Source: an uncultured SAR86 cluster bacterium | GTDB lineage: Bacteria > Pseudomonadota > Gammaproteobacteria > Magnimaribacterales > Magnimaribacteraceae | Assembly: GCA_938075195.1 (NCBI GenBank) | Contig: CALJGK010000035.1 | Location: 1-58,193, forward strand | Direction: 5' to 3' | DNA: 58,193 nucleotides | Shown here: one piece after another, positions 11,086 to 21,307 of the stretch | Position numbering within the stretch: position 1 is the first letter of the stretch | Layout: the number at the start of each line of letters is the position of its first letter | The notes under the pieces: model-generated | What the model saw: only the letters and a program-made list of their open reading frames with translations | The model's database searches: none | Told to the model about the DNA's origin: nothing | Program-made: the position numbers and the translations under genes

Positions 11086-12130
11086 TAATACAATTAAATA
11101 TTCTTTTTGAAGCGAAGCTTGGGAAAACCTTTCCCGCTGCTCGTTTCATTGCGTTTCTTTTATTATCATCTTTTTCTAGATCAATTAGAAGTTCGTATAG
11201 GATTTCAGCATTAGTAATATCAGATTCGACCATCTGAGCAGCGCCTCTATCAGCAAGAAACTTTGCATTAAAAATCTGATGATTATCGGCAGACCAGGGA
11301 AGCGGAAGTAAAATACATGCCTTTTGTGCTGCACAGATCTCCGTAACACTCATCGCCCCAGAACGAGAAATAACAATATCGGACTCTCTATATGCTGTAG
11401 CAATATCTTCAATAAATTCTTTGATGACAAACTTAACTCCAGATTTTATATAAGCTTCTTTGAGTTTGAATGTATTAAGTTGCCCCACTTGATGTGTAAT
11501 AACCCAGTGTGAGAGATTTTTTTTATCTTGTATGGCTTGTATTAAAATATCATTAATTTGCTGTGAACCTTGACTACCACCAAGTATTAAGACTCTAAAC
11601 CTACCGTCTTCAGTCTTATCTAAATCAGCGATTCTAGAAATTTCATCTCTTATAGGATTGCCTACATTAATAACCTTTTGGATAGATTTTTTAAAAGTCC
11701 CCGGAAAAGCTTCGAAAGTTCTTTTTGATATCCTGTGCAATATTCTATTAGAAAGACCCGGTATGCTATTTTGTTCATGAATATATAAAGGACATAAAAA
11801 AATAGTTGCCAGACCTGGAGCCAGAGACAGATATCCTCCAGTTGATATTGCTAAATCAGGTTTTATTCTGATAATTAAGACAATACTCTTTAGAATTGAG
11901 ATTGATAAAGTAAAAATCGCTCCTATCTTTCCGATAAAATTTTTTCCCAAGAATCCCTTTGCTTGAATGGGAAAAAAGTGAAAACCTTCCTCTGAGGCTA
12001 TTCTCTCCTCTAGACTATCTAATTTTCCAATCCAAAAAATATCATTTCCATGTTCTTCAAATTTCTTAGCGATAGTGAGTGCTGGAAAGACATGTCCTCC
12101 TGTACCTCCTGCAATCATGAGTATTTTCAT
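11066..12130 (-). CDS. murG: UDP-GlcNAc:lipid I GlcNAc transferase MurG
   Basis: Peripheral inner-membrane glycosyltransferase (GT28) that converts lipid I to lipid II. 354 residues. The N-terminal glycine-rich motif is IAGGTGGHVFPAL at 7-19, with LAISTGGYLS near 93, the second loop LILGGSQGSQ near 181 and the donor-binding block SRSGAMSVTEICA near 255. Its ATG shares one base with the ftsW stop (TAATG). Confidence 0.97.
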   Translation of the reverse strand: MKILMIAGGTGGHVFPALTIAKKFEEHGNDIFWIGKLDSLEERIASEEGFHFFPIQAKGFLGKNFIGKIGAIFTLSISILKSIVLIIRIKPDLAISTGGYLSLAPGLATIFLCPLYIHEQNSIPGLSNRILHRISKRTFEAFPGTFKKSIQKVINVGNPIRDEISRIADLDKTEDGRFRVLILGGSQGSQQINDILIQAIQDKKNLSHWVITHQVGQLNTFKLKEAYIKSGVKFVIKEFIEDIATAYRESDIVISRSGAMSVTEICAAQKACILLPLPWSADNHQIFNAKFLADRGAAQMVESDITNAEILYELLIDLEKDDNKRNAMKRAAGKVFPSFASKRIFNCINESLKF

Positions 12131-13299
12131 TAGAATTCTGCTCTATGTTTTATTATCGTTATAGGCATAGAATTTTTATTTTCATAGTCTACCCTTAAAA
12201 TTAATCCGATCATTAAACAAATCATTATTAAGTTTGTTCCTCCATAACTTATTAATGGCAAGGTTAACCCTTTAGTTGGAAGTAGGCCACAAGCCACTCC
12301 AACGTTGATAAAGGTGTGTAATCCAAGAAGTAGTGCAACTCCATATGAAAAATAAAAACCAAAAAAATTCTTTCTAAGTAGAGACTCTCTTCCGATGTAA
12401 AATATTCTAAATGATAAAGCAAAAAGCAAAGCAACTATCATTAGACCACCTAAAATTCCTGTCTCTTCAACAATGACTGAAAAGATAAAGTCAGTATGTG
12501 CATCGGGTAAATAACCCATTTTCATAAGACCTTGACCTAGGCCAACACCAAACCAGTCTCCTCTTCCAATAGACATTAAGGATAGAGTCAATTGATATCC
12601 ACTGCTCCAAGGATTACTCCAAGGGTCCATAAATGAAACAATCCTCTCCCATCGCCAGGGTACAAGAGCAATCATTAGGAATATCCCTATACATCCAAGA
12701 AGAGCGACCACCATAAATTGTTTTAACTTTACTCCAGCAACAAATAAAACCCCAAGGACAGCCATAAATATCACAGCAGATGAGCCTAAATCAGGTTGTA
12801 TCAAAATAACTGAAATTACACTGATAATAATTAATGCAGGTCTAAAAAAACCCATCCAATGTGATTGAATTTGTTTGATACGCCTTACAGAATAACAGGA
12901 CACATAAAGCACACTTAGAAACTTCATTACTTCTGAAGGCTGCAAGCCGAAGCCAGCAATTCTTACCCATCTATTAGCCCCATTGACCTCTACACCTATT
13001 CCTGGAACAAAAACTAAAAGTAGTAACAAGAATCCTAGTGTTAAAAGTAATCTATCGTAAGTTAACCAAAAGTTTAATGGGATTAAAAAAAATATTAATA
13101 ATCCGATAATACCCAAAATAAAATGAATTAATTGTCTGTTAAATAATGCCGAAGGATTTCCATATATTAAATCTGAGAAATGCACAGCCGCAGAAGCTAA
13201 AATTAAAAGACCACAAAAGCTTAGCGTTAAGAATAAAAAAATTAATACGAAATCTAGTTTGAGATAGTCAAAATTGTGAAAAAAATTTAATCTGTCCAT
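12130..13299 (-). CDS. ftsW: FtsW, septal SEDS peptidoglycan glycosyltransferase
   Basis: Polytopic membrane protein (389 residues, about ten membrane segments) that polymerises lipid II at the septum with FtsI. SEDS-family motifs include GANRWVRIAGFGLQPSEVMK near residue 107, the QPDLGSS loop near 168 that carries the catalytic-type Asp, and LPLISYGGTNL near the end. FtsW rather than RodA follows from its place between murD and murG and the presence of ftsI in the same cluster. The start follows the murD stop directly. Confidence 0.95.
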   Translation of the reverse strand: MDRLNFFHNFDYLKLDFVLIFLFLTLSFCGLLILASAAVHFSDLIYGNPSALFNRQLIHFILGIIGLLIFFLIPLNFWLTYDRLLLTLGFLLLLLVFVPGIGVEVNGANRWVRIAGFGLQPSEVMKFLSVLYVSCYSVRRIKQIQSHWMGFFRPALIIISVISVILIQPDLGSSAVIFMAVLGVLFVAGVKLKQFMVVALLGCIGIFLMIALVPWRWERIVSFMDPWSNPWSSGYQLTLSLMSIGRGDWFGVGLGQGLMKMGYLPDAHTDFIFSVIVEETGILGGLMIVALLFALSFRIFYIGRESLLRKNFFGFYFSYGVALLLGLHTFINVGVACGLLPTKGLTLPLISYGGTNLIMICLMIGLILRVDYENKNSMPITIIKHRAEF

Positions 13300-14592
13300 C
13301 TAGAGATCGTTCACAAGTCGCTTAAACCTGTCTCCTCTTTCTCGATAATCACTGAACATATCTAAACTTGAGCATGCAGGTGAGAGCAAAACATAATCAC
13401 CTTCTTTTGCCATTGATACTATGTTTTTAAATGCAGACTCTAAGTCTGGTACACTCAAGCACTCTGAGTATTTATTCATTGCATTAAAAATAGTTTCTTT
13501 GTCCTGTCCGTAAATAAGTATATTTTTTACATTACTTAACTCCGATAAATCTGCAGAAAGAATATCCTGCCCTTTAAGGTCTCCTCCACAAATCAGATAG
13601 ATATTGCCGTCTTGACTATATTGATTGGCTGAACTGACTGCTTTTATCATTGCATCAATATTTGTAGCTTTTGAGTCATTAATAAAGCTAACGCCTTCAA
13701 ATTGATTAACAAACTCAAATCTATGCGGTAATTTTTTAAAGCTCTTAAGGCTCTTAAGGATATCTTCATAGAGATTTTTGTTATTTTCAATGCTCTTATA
13801 GTGCTTTGAATATGTATTTAAAACCTCAATGCCAGCTCTTAAATTCTGTTTATCATGTAGAGTCCAGTTTGATAGAGTAGAAGACTCGAAAAAACCTTTT
13901 GGTAACTCATGATTATGATAATTCTTGTAATCTTTACCTAAAAAATTTCTATTATTAAAAGAAATATTAAAAGCGGAATGCTTCAAGACCTTTTCTTTTA
14001 TTGCCTTGTAATCTTCAAAGGTTCCATGCCTATCTAAATGATCTTGTTCCATATTTAAGAGTAAGCCTATTTCAAATTCAATTTGATTTAATAATTCGAG
14101 CTGAAAACTCGAAACTTCAATAATAGAGACATCAACCTCTTTTTCTAAATAATCAAGTACAGGTTCTCCTATATTTCCTAAAGCAGCTATTTTTAAATTG
14201 GGATAAAAAAACTCAAATAAGTGCTTAATTAATAGGCAGGTAGAGGTCTTACCATTTGTTCCTGTAACTAATATCTTTGTACTTTTATGAGTTTCAAGAA
14301 ATTCTTGTATATCTGATGAAACTTGTACTTTATTTTTTTTTGCATGACCGAAAATTACGTGGTCACTTGGCACTCCTGGGCTTGGATAAATCTTTGAGAC
14401 CTGTGAAAATAGATCTTGATCTAGTTTCGGATTAATAACGACTTTAGGAATCTCTTGGATAATTCTTTTTAGATTAGGATTATCTTGCCAGTCCTCTATC
14501 AAAAATATTTTTTCGTAAGAATTAGATAGATAGTCTATTAATGAAGAGCCTGTTGCACCGAAGCCAATGACTAATGGAAATTTCTCTTCCAC
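13300..14592 (-). CDS. murD: UDP-N-acetylmuramoylalanine--D-glutamate ligase
   Basis: Adds D-Glu to UDP-MurNAc-L-Ala. 430 residues. N-terminal VIGFGATGSS, P-loop TGTNGKTST at 110-118, IIEVSSFQLE near 158, INDSKATN near 300 and LLSPACSSLDMF near the C-terminus are all MurD signatures. It sits between mraY and ftsW as in other bacteria. Five bases separate it from mraY. Confidence 0.96.
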   Translation of the reverse strand: MEEKFPLVIGFGATGSSLIDYLSNSYEKIFLIEDWQDNPNLKRIIQEIPKVVINPKLDQDLFSQVSKIYPSPGVPSDHVIFGHAKKNKVQVSSDIQEFLETHKSTKILVTGTNGKTSTCLLIKHLFEFFYPNLKIAALGNIGEPVLDYLEKEVDVSIIEVSSFQLELLNQIEFEIGLLLNMEQDHLDRHGTFEDYKAIKEKVLKHSAFNISFNNRNFLGKDYKNYHNHELPKGFFESSTLSNWTLHDKQNLRAGIEVLNTYSKHYKSIENNKNLYEDILKSLKSFKKLPHRFEFVNQFEGVSFINDSKATNIDAMIKAVSSANQYSQDGNIYLICGGDLKGQDILSADLSELSNVKNILIYGQDKETIFNAMNKYSECLSVPDLESAFKNIVSMAKEGDYVLLSPACSSLDMFSDYRERGDRFKRLVNDL

Positions 14593-14597
14593 CCTTT

Positions 14598-15680
14598 CTA
14601 TCTAAGCCTAAGAAGAGCTAATCCAAGCAGAACTAACATGAATGTAATAATCCAAAACCTGACAATTACTCTTGGTTCGGGCCAGCCTTTTAACTCATAA
14701 TGATGATGCAAAGGAGCCATATTAAATACTCTTTTACCTGTCATCTTAAATGAAGCTACTTGAACAATAACTGATAATGCTTCGATTACAAATAACCCGC
14801 CCATTACCAGAAGTACATATTCGTGTCTTATAATCACAGTCACAATACCTAAAGCAGCTCCTAGAGACAGAGAACCTACATCACCCATAAAAACTTGGGC
14901 AGGATATGTATTGAACCAAAGAAAACCTATTCCTGCTCCTACCAAAGCACCACAAAATACTATCATCTCACCTGTACCGGGCAAATAAGGTATATTTAGA
15001 AAATCTGAATAAATAATATTTCCTGCTAGATAACCTATTATTCCTAGTCCTGCAGCTACCATTACACAAGGTAAGATTGCAAGTCCATCCAATCCATCGG
15101 TTAAATTAACAGCATTACTAGTTCCTATGACTACAAAGTAAGAAAGAACTATGAAACCTAATCCCAAAGGAATAGAGACATCTTTAAAAAACGGAACTAT
15201 CAAACTAGTTTCAGATATATTTTCTTGGCTTATGTACAAGTAGGAGCATGCAATGAGAGCAATAATAGACTGCCAAAAAATTTTATTAGAAGCGGATAGT
15301 CCATCACTAGATTTATATTTTATCTTTAAACGATCATCTACCCAGCCCAGAATACCGAAGAACATTGCCGTTAGAAATGCTACCCATAAATATCTATTTT
15401 CTAAGTCTCCCCATAAAATTACGCTTAGGAATATAGAACTAAGTATTAGTGTTCCCCCCATAGTTGGAGTTCCTTGTTTAGAAAGATGAGTTTCAGGGCC
15501 CTCTTCTCTTATAACCTGCCCAACCTGTATATCTTTCATTTTATTTATAAACCTTGGACCCAAGATTAATGAAAAAATTAACGATGTTAATGTTGCTAAT
15601 ATTGCTCTAGTAGAAAGAAACTCAACGACACGAAAAGGGCCAAAAAACTCGGAAAGGTATTCAAATAATGGTAGTAGCAT
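14598..15680 (-). CDS. mraY: Phospho-MurNAc-pentapeptide translocase MraY
   Basis: Integral membrane enzyme that loads phospho-MurNAc-pentapeptide onto undecaprenyl phosphate, giving lipid I. 360 residues with about ten membrane segments. Conserved pieces are GTPTMGG near residue 70, the DDRLK motif near 115, [10 protein letters not shown] near 190, FMGDVGSL near 265 and the [12 protein letters not shown] histidine block near 321. The start directly follows the murF stop. Confidence 0.98.
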   Translation of the reverse strand: MLLPLFEYLSEFFGPFRVVEFLSTRAILATLTSLIFSLILGPRFINKMKDIQVGQVIREEGPETHLSKQGTPTMGGTLILSSIFLSVILWGDLENRYLWVAFLTAMFFGILGWVDDRLKIKYKSSDGLSASNKIFWQSIIALIACSYLYISQENISETSLIVPFFKDVSIPLGLGFIVLSYFVVIGTSNAVNLTDGLDGLAILPCVMVAAGLGIIGYLAGNIIYSDFLNIPYLPGTGEMIVFCGALVGAGIGFLWFNTYPAQVFMGDVGSLSLGAALGIVTVIIRHEYVLLVMGGLFVIEALSVIVQVASFKMTGKRVFNMAPLHHHYELKGWPEPRVIVRFWIITFMLVLLGLALLRLR

Positions 15681-17015
15681 TTAATTTTTTAGTTTATCGG
15701 CAATAAGGTCCATTCTTGTTGATCTTGAACCTTTCACTAATAATATAGTGTTCTGGTCTAATACTGAAACTAAGTAATCATATATCTCGTCATGATTATC
15801 AAAAATTATTAAAGAATCTGTTTCATCTAAATCAATGGAAGACCATATATCACCCAAGAGAAGGATTTTGTCTGTTTTATCTTTAGCATAATGATAAATT
15901 TCTTTATGAATCTCAGCAGACTGTTCTCCTAATTCTTTCATTTCTCCAAGAACACAAATTTTCTTTCCTTTCTTTTCTTCTAATAAGTCTAGAGCGTTCT
16001 TTAACGAGGCAGGATTAGAATTGTAAGAATCATCTATTAAAATTGAATCAGATTTTAATTTAAACACCGACAACCTTCTTTGAGGAAGATCTACAGCTTT
16101 AAGGTTCTCTTTGATTTGAGATAATCCAATACCACAATGAAAAGCTACTCCAAAAGATAAGGCGGCATTCAGCGTGTTATGAAATCCAATGCCATTTATA
16201 AGCAGCTCTTCTTTTGAGCCATCAAAATATAAATTAAAACTAGTAAGATTATTCTCTAAATCTGACTTTATTCCCGATATCCTAAAATCAGATTCTTTGT
16301 CAAAACCAAATGACAAAACTTCTTTTGCGTTAGTCTTGTGTTTCCAGGATTGATAAAAATTTGAGTCTTTTGGTAAAAAAGCAATTCCATTATTTGTTTG
16401 GAAATCTAAAATATTTCCTTTTTCTAGAGCAATAGAATTTGTATCCATAAGACCTTCTAAATGTCCCATTGATACATTAGTTATAGCAGCAATATCTGGA
16501 TTTACTTGCCTGGTTAATATTTCTATTTCACCCGGTTCGCTAGTTCCCATTTCAATCACAGAATATTGATAATTATTTTGTAAGCTGAGCAAAGAAAAAG
16601 GGACACCTATCTGGTTATTCATGTTCCCCAATGTTCTATGGCAGTTGTCATCTTTATTCAGAAGACTAAAGATGATTTGTTTAGTGCTTGTTTTGCCATT
16701 TGTTCCAGTGATTCCAATCACCTTACCTTTAAATTGATTTCTGTTGTAGGCAGCAACACTCCTCATAAAATTAAAGGTATCATCGACAAGAATTTGCGGC
16801 AAATCTATATGGGTTGATTGACTTACAACAGCTGCTGAAGCACCCTTGTGTTTTGCTTCCGCTAAGAATTCATGGCCATCAAAATTTTTACCTAATAAAG
16901 AAATATATAATTCACCTGGACCGATGGTTCTGGAATCTATACTAAATCCTTCAAAGTTAACAGATTTACCAATGAGCCTACCTTTAGAGATTTGAGCTAG
17001 CTGGTTTAAATCCAT
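15681..17015 (-). CDS. murF: UDP-MurNAc-tripeptide--D-Ala-D-Ala ligase
   Basis: Adds the D-Ala-D-Ala made by Ddl, finishing the cytoplasmic pentapeptide. 444 residues. N-terminal substrate-binding FSIDSRTIGPGELYISL near 24-40, P-loop GTNGKTSTK at 104-112, VIEMGTS near 155, and DDSYNSNPASL near 329. Three bases separate it from murE. One of four Mur ligases in this cluster, all with intact P-loops. Confidence 0.97.
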   Translation of the reverse strand: MDLNQLAQISKGRLIGKSVNFEGFSIDSRTIGPGELYISLLGKNFDGHEFLAEAKHKGASAAVVSQSTHIDLPQILVDDTFNFMRSVAAYNRNQFKGKVIGITGTNGKTSTKQIIFSLLNKDDNCHRTLGNMNNQIGVPFSLLSLQNNYQYSVIEMGTSEPGEIEILTRQVNPDIAAITNVSMGHLEGLMDTNSIALEKGNILDFQTNNGIAFLPKDSNFYQSWKHKTNAKEVLSFGFDKESDFRISGIKSDLENNLTSFNLYFDGSKEELLINGIGFHNTLNAALSFGVAFHCGIGLSQIKENLKAVDLPQRRLSVFKLKSDSILIDDSYNSNPASLKNALDLLEEKKGKKICVLGEMKELGEQSAEIHKEIYHYAKDKTDKILLLGDIWSSIDLDETDSLIIFDNHDEIYDYLVSVLDQNTILLVKGSRSTRMDLIADKLKN

Positions 17016-17018
17016 GAT

Positions 17019-18473
17019 TTATTTCGTTTTCAAGAATTCAGTTACTATATCTTTATCATTAAACTCTAGGAGTTCGTTTCCGATATTTTGATGAGATTCG
17101 TGCCCCTTTCCTGCAATTAATAATACATCTTTATTTGAACTTTTCTTAAATTCAGTAAGAATCTTTTCTATTGCCTCTCTTCTGTCAGGAAATATTAAAA
17201 TATCTTCTGAGGATTCTGTCCCTGAAAGAATATCGCTAATGATCGCTTTTTCATCTTCCCTTCTTGGATTATCATTAGTCAATATAACTACATCGGCATA
17301 TTGTTCAGCCACAGAACCCATTAAGGGTCTTTTTTGTTTATCACGATCCCCACCACATCCAAATAAACACCAAATCAAACCTTCATGATTGCTTCGGATT
17401 TCTTTTAATGCACATTCCAGCGCGTCAGGAGTATGAGCATAGTCAATATAGATTGGGTTCTTTTCATGAAAGATTCTCTCTAATCTGCCCTTGGGTAGTT
17501 GTATGTCTTGAGTGATGCTTGAAATTTCTTTAAGAGTTCTTCCTTCCAAGACAAGAACGGCAATAGAGCAAATAATATTTGAAGCAAGATATTTAGAAAT
17601 TGTACCTAGTTCGAAATTAGTGCTTTCTTCAAAAGCTTTCAGATTTACATTGAGACCTCCATCACTTTTCTCAAATGTGGCATAGAAATCTGCCTCTTTC
17701 TCAATAGAAATACTATAAGTGTTTTGATTGAATTTCTTGAGTTCTTGGTACAGGTTTGCACCAAATTCGCTATCTATACAAATGATGTTGTTGTTTGGTG
17801 ATAAGTCATAAAATAGTTTCTTTTTTGAATTTTGATAGTTTTGTAAACTTCCGTGATAGTCTAAATGATCGTGAGAAAAACTGGTTAAAATAGCATAATC
17901 TATTTCTAGCCCAGCCAACCTATTCTGCTCTAAGCCATGAGAAGACGCTTCCATGGCAATATATGAGACTTTGTTATTTAGAGCATCTCGCAAGAAACTA
18001 TTGATCTGGATTGGATGCTCTGTTGTCAAAACTGATTCTCTAAGCTCATAACCATCAATAGAAGAATTGATCGTGCTCATGAAACCACATTTACTTTGCA
18101 ATAGATTACTCATGCTAGAGAAACTCTCAACAGAGGTTGTTTTTCCATTCGTGCCAGTAACACATACTATTTTCAGTTTAGTGCTTGGAAGACCGAAAAA
18201 TCTTGAAGCAAATAAACCTAAGTATTCCCTTAAATCGGGAAAGTAAATAATATTTTTACTCTTTGCACTGATCTTGTTGTCAGATATGACTAAAGCAGCT
18301 CCTTTTTCTAATGCTGAATCTACAAAATCAATGCCATCTTTCTCCTGCCCTTTAAGCGCAAAAAAAAGACCGCCAGGAGATAAAGATCGACTATCAATAT
18401 GAAGACTCGAAATTTCTACGTCCTGAAAACCCTTTAGATCAGATAGTTCAAATAAAAAATCAGAAGCTTGCAT
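17019..18473 (-). CDS. murE: UDP-MurNAc-L-Ala-D-Glu--meso-diaminopimelate ligase
   Basis: Adds the third stem residue. 484 residues. P-loop TGTNGKTTS at about 106-114, EASSHGLEQNR near 174, and the specificity motif DNPR at 401-404. DNPR indicates meso-diaminopimelate rather than lysine, consistent with a Gram-negative wall. Starts directly after the ftsI stop. Confidence 0.97.
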   Translation of the reverse strand: MQASDFLFELSDLKGFQDVEISSLHIDSRSLSPGGLFFALKGQEKDGIDFVDSALEKGAALVISDNKISAKSKNIIYFPDLREYLGLFASRFFGLPSTKLKIVCVTGTNGKTTSVESFSSMSNLLQSKCGFMSTINSSIDGYELRESVLTTEHPIQINSFLRDALNNKVSYIAMEASSHGLEQNRLAGLEIDYAILTSFSHDHLDYHGSLQNYQNSKKKLFYDLSPNNNIICIDSEFGANLYQELKKFNQNTYSISIEKEADFYATFEKSDGGLNVNLKAFEESTNFELGTISKYLASNIICSIAVLVLEGRTLKEISSITQDIQLPKGRLERIFHEKNPIYIDYAHTPDALECALKEIRSNHEGLIWCLFGCGGDRDKQKRPLMGSVAEQYADVVILTNDNPRREDEKAIISDILSGTESSEDILIFPDRREAIEKILTEFKKSSNKDVLLIAGKGHESHQNIGNELLEFNDKDIVTEFLKTK

Positions 18474-20123
18474 CTATATCTTAAGGTCCCTTAATAAAAA
18501 TATTTGCTCCATAATACTGGAAAATAAAGGGGCGGATACTTTACCGCCAGAGTAATCATCACCAGCAAGTCCATGCAATACAACGACTGCCAAAAATTCT
18601 GGGCTATCATGTGGTACAAAACCTGCAAATGTTGCCGTGTAAGTAGTCTCAGTTTCCATAGTTTCTTTGGCAGTACCAGTTTTACCTGCGACTACCCATT
18701 TTGCTAGTTTAGCTTTAGAGGCAGTTCCTTCTTGTGAGTTAACAGTACTAACAAGCATATCCACTATTTTTTGATTTGTATCTACATTGATAACTCTTTC
18801 ATTTAAAGGTTCAGCAAAAGAATTTTCTTTAAATAAATTTAACTCTACAAAATTTCCTTGATTGGCAAAAACCGAATAGGCCTGTGCAATCTGAAGGGCC
18901 GATAAAGTCATTCCGTAACCATAACAAGAACTCACTTTATCTCTTAAAGTAAATTGAGTTTCGTGAGGTAAAAAGCCTTCTCTTGCTGGCAGCATAATAG
19001 ACGTAGGATATCTACCAATGCCAAATTTTTTATAGTAATTTACTAGATGTTTTATATCCTGATCTTCACATAATTTGATCATTCCAACATTACTTGAATA
19101 AGAGATAATTTCTGAGAGCTTGAGCTGACCATAATCTCGAAAATCACTTGTTTTGTAACCTTCAAACTCAATCCACCCTGGAGAGGTGTTGACTATTAAA
19201 TCTTCATGTATTTTTCCTGATTCTAGAATTGCAGACATGGCCAAAGGTTTGAGAACAGAACCTGGTTCGAAAACGTCTATTGTTGCTCTATTTCTAAGTA
19301 TAGACATATCATGAAAGTTTTTTCTATTAGAGGGATCGAAAGAAGGATGATTTACTAAAGCAAGTATATCGCCCGATTTAGGCTCAATGACAACTACTGA
19401 TCCTGCCTTGGCATTATATTTTTTAATTACCTTATCTAGTTCATGATAAGCAATTGATTGGATATTTATATCGATAGTTAATTGAATATCATTTCCTGAA
19501 ACAGCTTCTATTCTTTTACCTTCAAGTTTACTATTTCTTGAACCTTTAATTCCTTGAAAGCTGCCTTCTTTTCCTAAAAGCTCGTTATGAAATACGAGCT
19601 CTGTACCTTGAATGCCTCTTCTGTCGATATCTGTAAGACCAACAACATGAGAAGTGATATTTTTCTCCGGATAGCTTCTTCTTAAATTCTCTCTAAAATA
19701 AATTCCTGGAATCTTCTGACTCTTAATACTTGTTCTTATTTGATTATTGACATTTCTGCTAATTTCTTTGAATCCAGAAGATTGCTTTTTTAACCCCTCA
19801 AGTAAGATAAGGGGATCTTGATTTAAAGTGCTGGAAAGAAAAATAATATTTTCTTTATCATATGTAAATTGAGAGAAATCTAAACCAACGCTATAACCTT
19901 TTACATCCAACGCAAGAACTTTATTATTTCTATCTAAAATCTTACCTCTAGGTGCTAACAGAGAATAATTAGAATCTAGCCTACTAAAGACCTGATCATC
20001 AAGAAAAATATCCTGATAAACTTGAAGGTAGATCAATCTAGCAATTAGAGAACAAAACCCTAAAAGAATTATCAATTGGATAAATACTATCCTTCCCGAA
20101 GAATAGAGAATCCTAGTAGACAT
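18474..20123 (-). CDS. ftsI: FtsI (PBP3), septal peptidoglycan transpeptidase
   Basis: Class B penicillin-binding protein acting with FtsW. 549 residues, a little shorter than E. coli (588). One N-terminal membrane anchor (about 12-34), a dimerisation domain starting near LAPRGKILDRN (56-66), and the transpeptidase domain with SVLK (Ser289, Lys292), SSN (343-345) and KTG (481-483). The usual neighbours ftsL and murE are both in the cluster, but here ftsQ-ftsA-ftsZ separates ftsL from ftsI; ftsZ lies ten bases upstream. Confidence 0.96.
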   Translation of the reverse strand: MSTRILYSSGRIVFIQLIILLGFCSLIARLIYLQVYQDIFLDDQVFSRLDSNYSLLAPRGKILDRNNKVLALDVKGYSVGLDFSQFTYDKENIIFLSSTLNQDPLILLEGLKKQSSGFKEISRNVNNQIRTSIKSQKIPGIYFRENLRRSYPEKNITSHVVGLTDIDRRGIQGTELVFHNELLGKEGSFQGIKGSRNSKLEGKRIEAVSGNDIQLTIDINIQSIAYHELDKVIKKYNAKAGSVVVIEPKSGDILALVNHPSFDPSNRKNFHDMSILRNRATIDVFEPGSVLKPLAMSAILESGKIHEDLIVNTSPGWIEFEGYKTSDFRDYGQLKLSEIISYSSNVGMIKLCEDQDIKHLVNYYKKFGIGRYPTSIMLPAREGFLPHETQFTLRDKVSSCYGYGMTLSALQIAQAYSVFANQGNFVELNLFKENSFAEPLNERVINVDTNQKIVDMLVSTVNSQEGTASKAKLAKWVVAGKTGTAKETMETETTYTATFAGFVPHDSPEFLAVVVLHGLAGDDYSGGKVSAPLFSSIMEQIFLLRDLKI

Positions 20124-20133
20124 AGTCTCCTAA

Positions 20134-21282
20134 TTAATCTAGTTGAGTTCTTACAAAGGAAGGAATATCGAGATATTCGTCATTATCTGTTTCTTTTTTC
20201 AAAGCCTTTTCTACAAGTGGTGGATTTTCTAGAAGTTGTTTAGCTGCGTCACTCAAAGGTAAAGGTTTCCTTTCATTTACAGAATTTAAGCTGTGGGGTT
20301 TATTTGTAGCTGTCTGTAGAGAAGAATTTAACCCTGTAGCAATAACAGTTACTGTTAAATCATTTGAAGATGATTCATCCAAGACTGTTCCAGTTACTAT
20401 GATCGCTTCTGGAGAAGCAAATTCATTAATACAATCTCCAACTGCTTTTATTTCTCCTAAAGAAAGTTCAGGTCCTGCAGTTATATTCACCAAAACTCCT
20501 TTTGCGTCTTTAAGACTTATATCTTCTAGAAGTTTACTAGCTACAGCTTGTTCAGCTGCTATTCTTGCACGATCAGGTCCGCTTGATGTTCCTGTACCCA
20601 TCATGGCAGTTCCTTTTTCGGACATAACAGTTTTTACATCAGCGAAATCTACGTTTATTAATCCAGGTCTGATTATAATATCCGAAATACCCCGAACAGC
20701 TCCTCCAAGTACATCATTTGCTTGTTTGAATGCTTCAAGCATACTGCAATCCTCTCCTAGAACTTCTAAAAGTTTCTGATTGGGTATTGTTATTAATGAA
20801 TCAACCTCTTCAACTAATTCTTTGATGCCTTCTTGAGCAATCTTCATTCTCTTTGCTCCTTCTAATTCAAAAGGTTTAGTAACAACAGCTACTGTAAGTA
20901 TTCCAAGCTCTTTAGCTACTTGAGCCACGATTGGGGCCGCCCCTGTACCGGTACCCCCACCCATTCCAGCTGTTATAAAAACCATATCTGTGCCTTTGAG
21001 CATATCTCTAAGCTTATCCCTGTCCTCAAGAGCAGCCTCTCTTCCAATCGCAGGGTTTGCTCCTGCTCCTAGTCCATCGGTTATCTCCATCCCTAGAATA
21101 AGTTTAGTGCTCGCATCATTTTTATCTAGAGCTTGTTTATCAGTATTGATGGAAATAAACTCAGCGCCTTCAATGCCACATTCGACCATATGCTGCACAG
21201 CATTTCCGCCACCCCCTCCAACACCTATAACTCTTATTGAAGCATTGCCTTTAACTTCCTCTATAATTTCCCACTCACTCAT
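20134..21282 (-). CDS. ftsZ: FtsZ, tubulin-like division GTPase
   Basis: Forms the cytokinetic ring. 382 residues. GTP-binding GVGGGGGNAV at 20-29, tubulin signature GGGTGTG at 108-114, and the C-terminal peptide DIPSFVRTQL that binds FtsA. A strong Shine-Dalgarno (AGAGAGG, about six bases before the ATG) stands out in a cluster where most starts overlap the previous stop, consistent with the high FtsZ level cells need. Followed by ftsI rather than lpxC, which is the usual neighbour. Confidence 0.98.
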   Translation of the reverse strand: MSEWEIIEEVKGNASIRVIGVGGGGGNAVQHMVECGIEGAEFISINTDKQALDKNDASTKLILGMEITDGLGAGANPAIGREAALEDRDKLRDMLKGTDMVFITAGMGGGTGTGAAPIVAQVAKELGILTVAVVTKPFELEGAKRMKIAQEGIKELVEEVDSLITIPNQKLLEVLGEDCSMLEAFKQANDVLGGAVRGISDIIIRPGLINVDFADVKTVMSEKGTAMMGTGTSSGPDRARIAAEQAVASKLLEDISLKDAKGVLVNITAGPELSLGEIKAVGDCINEFASPEAIIVTGTVLDESSSNDLTVTVIATGLNSSLQTATNKPHSLNSVNERKPLPLSDAAKQLLENPPLVEKALKKETDNDEYLDIPSFVRTQLD

Positions 21283-21307
21283 ATCTAACCTCTCTTTTGA
21301 TTAATTG

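Noticed and set aside
20399-21304. Open frames on the plus strand opposite ftsZ
   Set aside because: Low-complexity Ser/Pro/Ala translations antisense to a conserved gene, with no start signals; shadows of ftsZ codon use.
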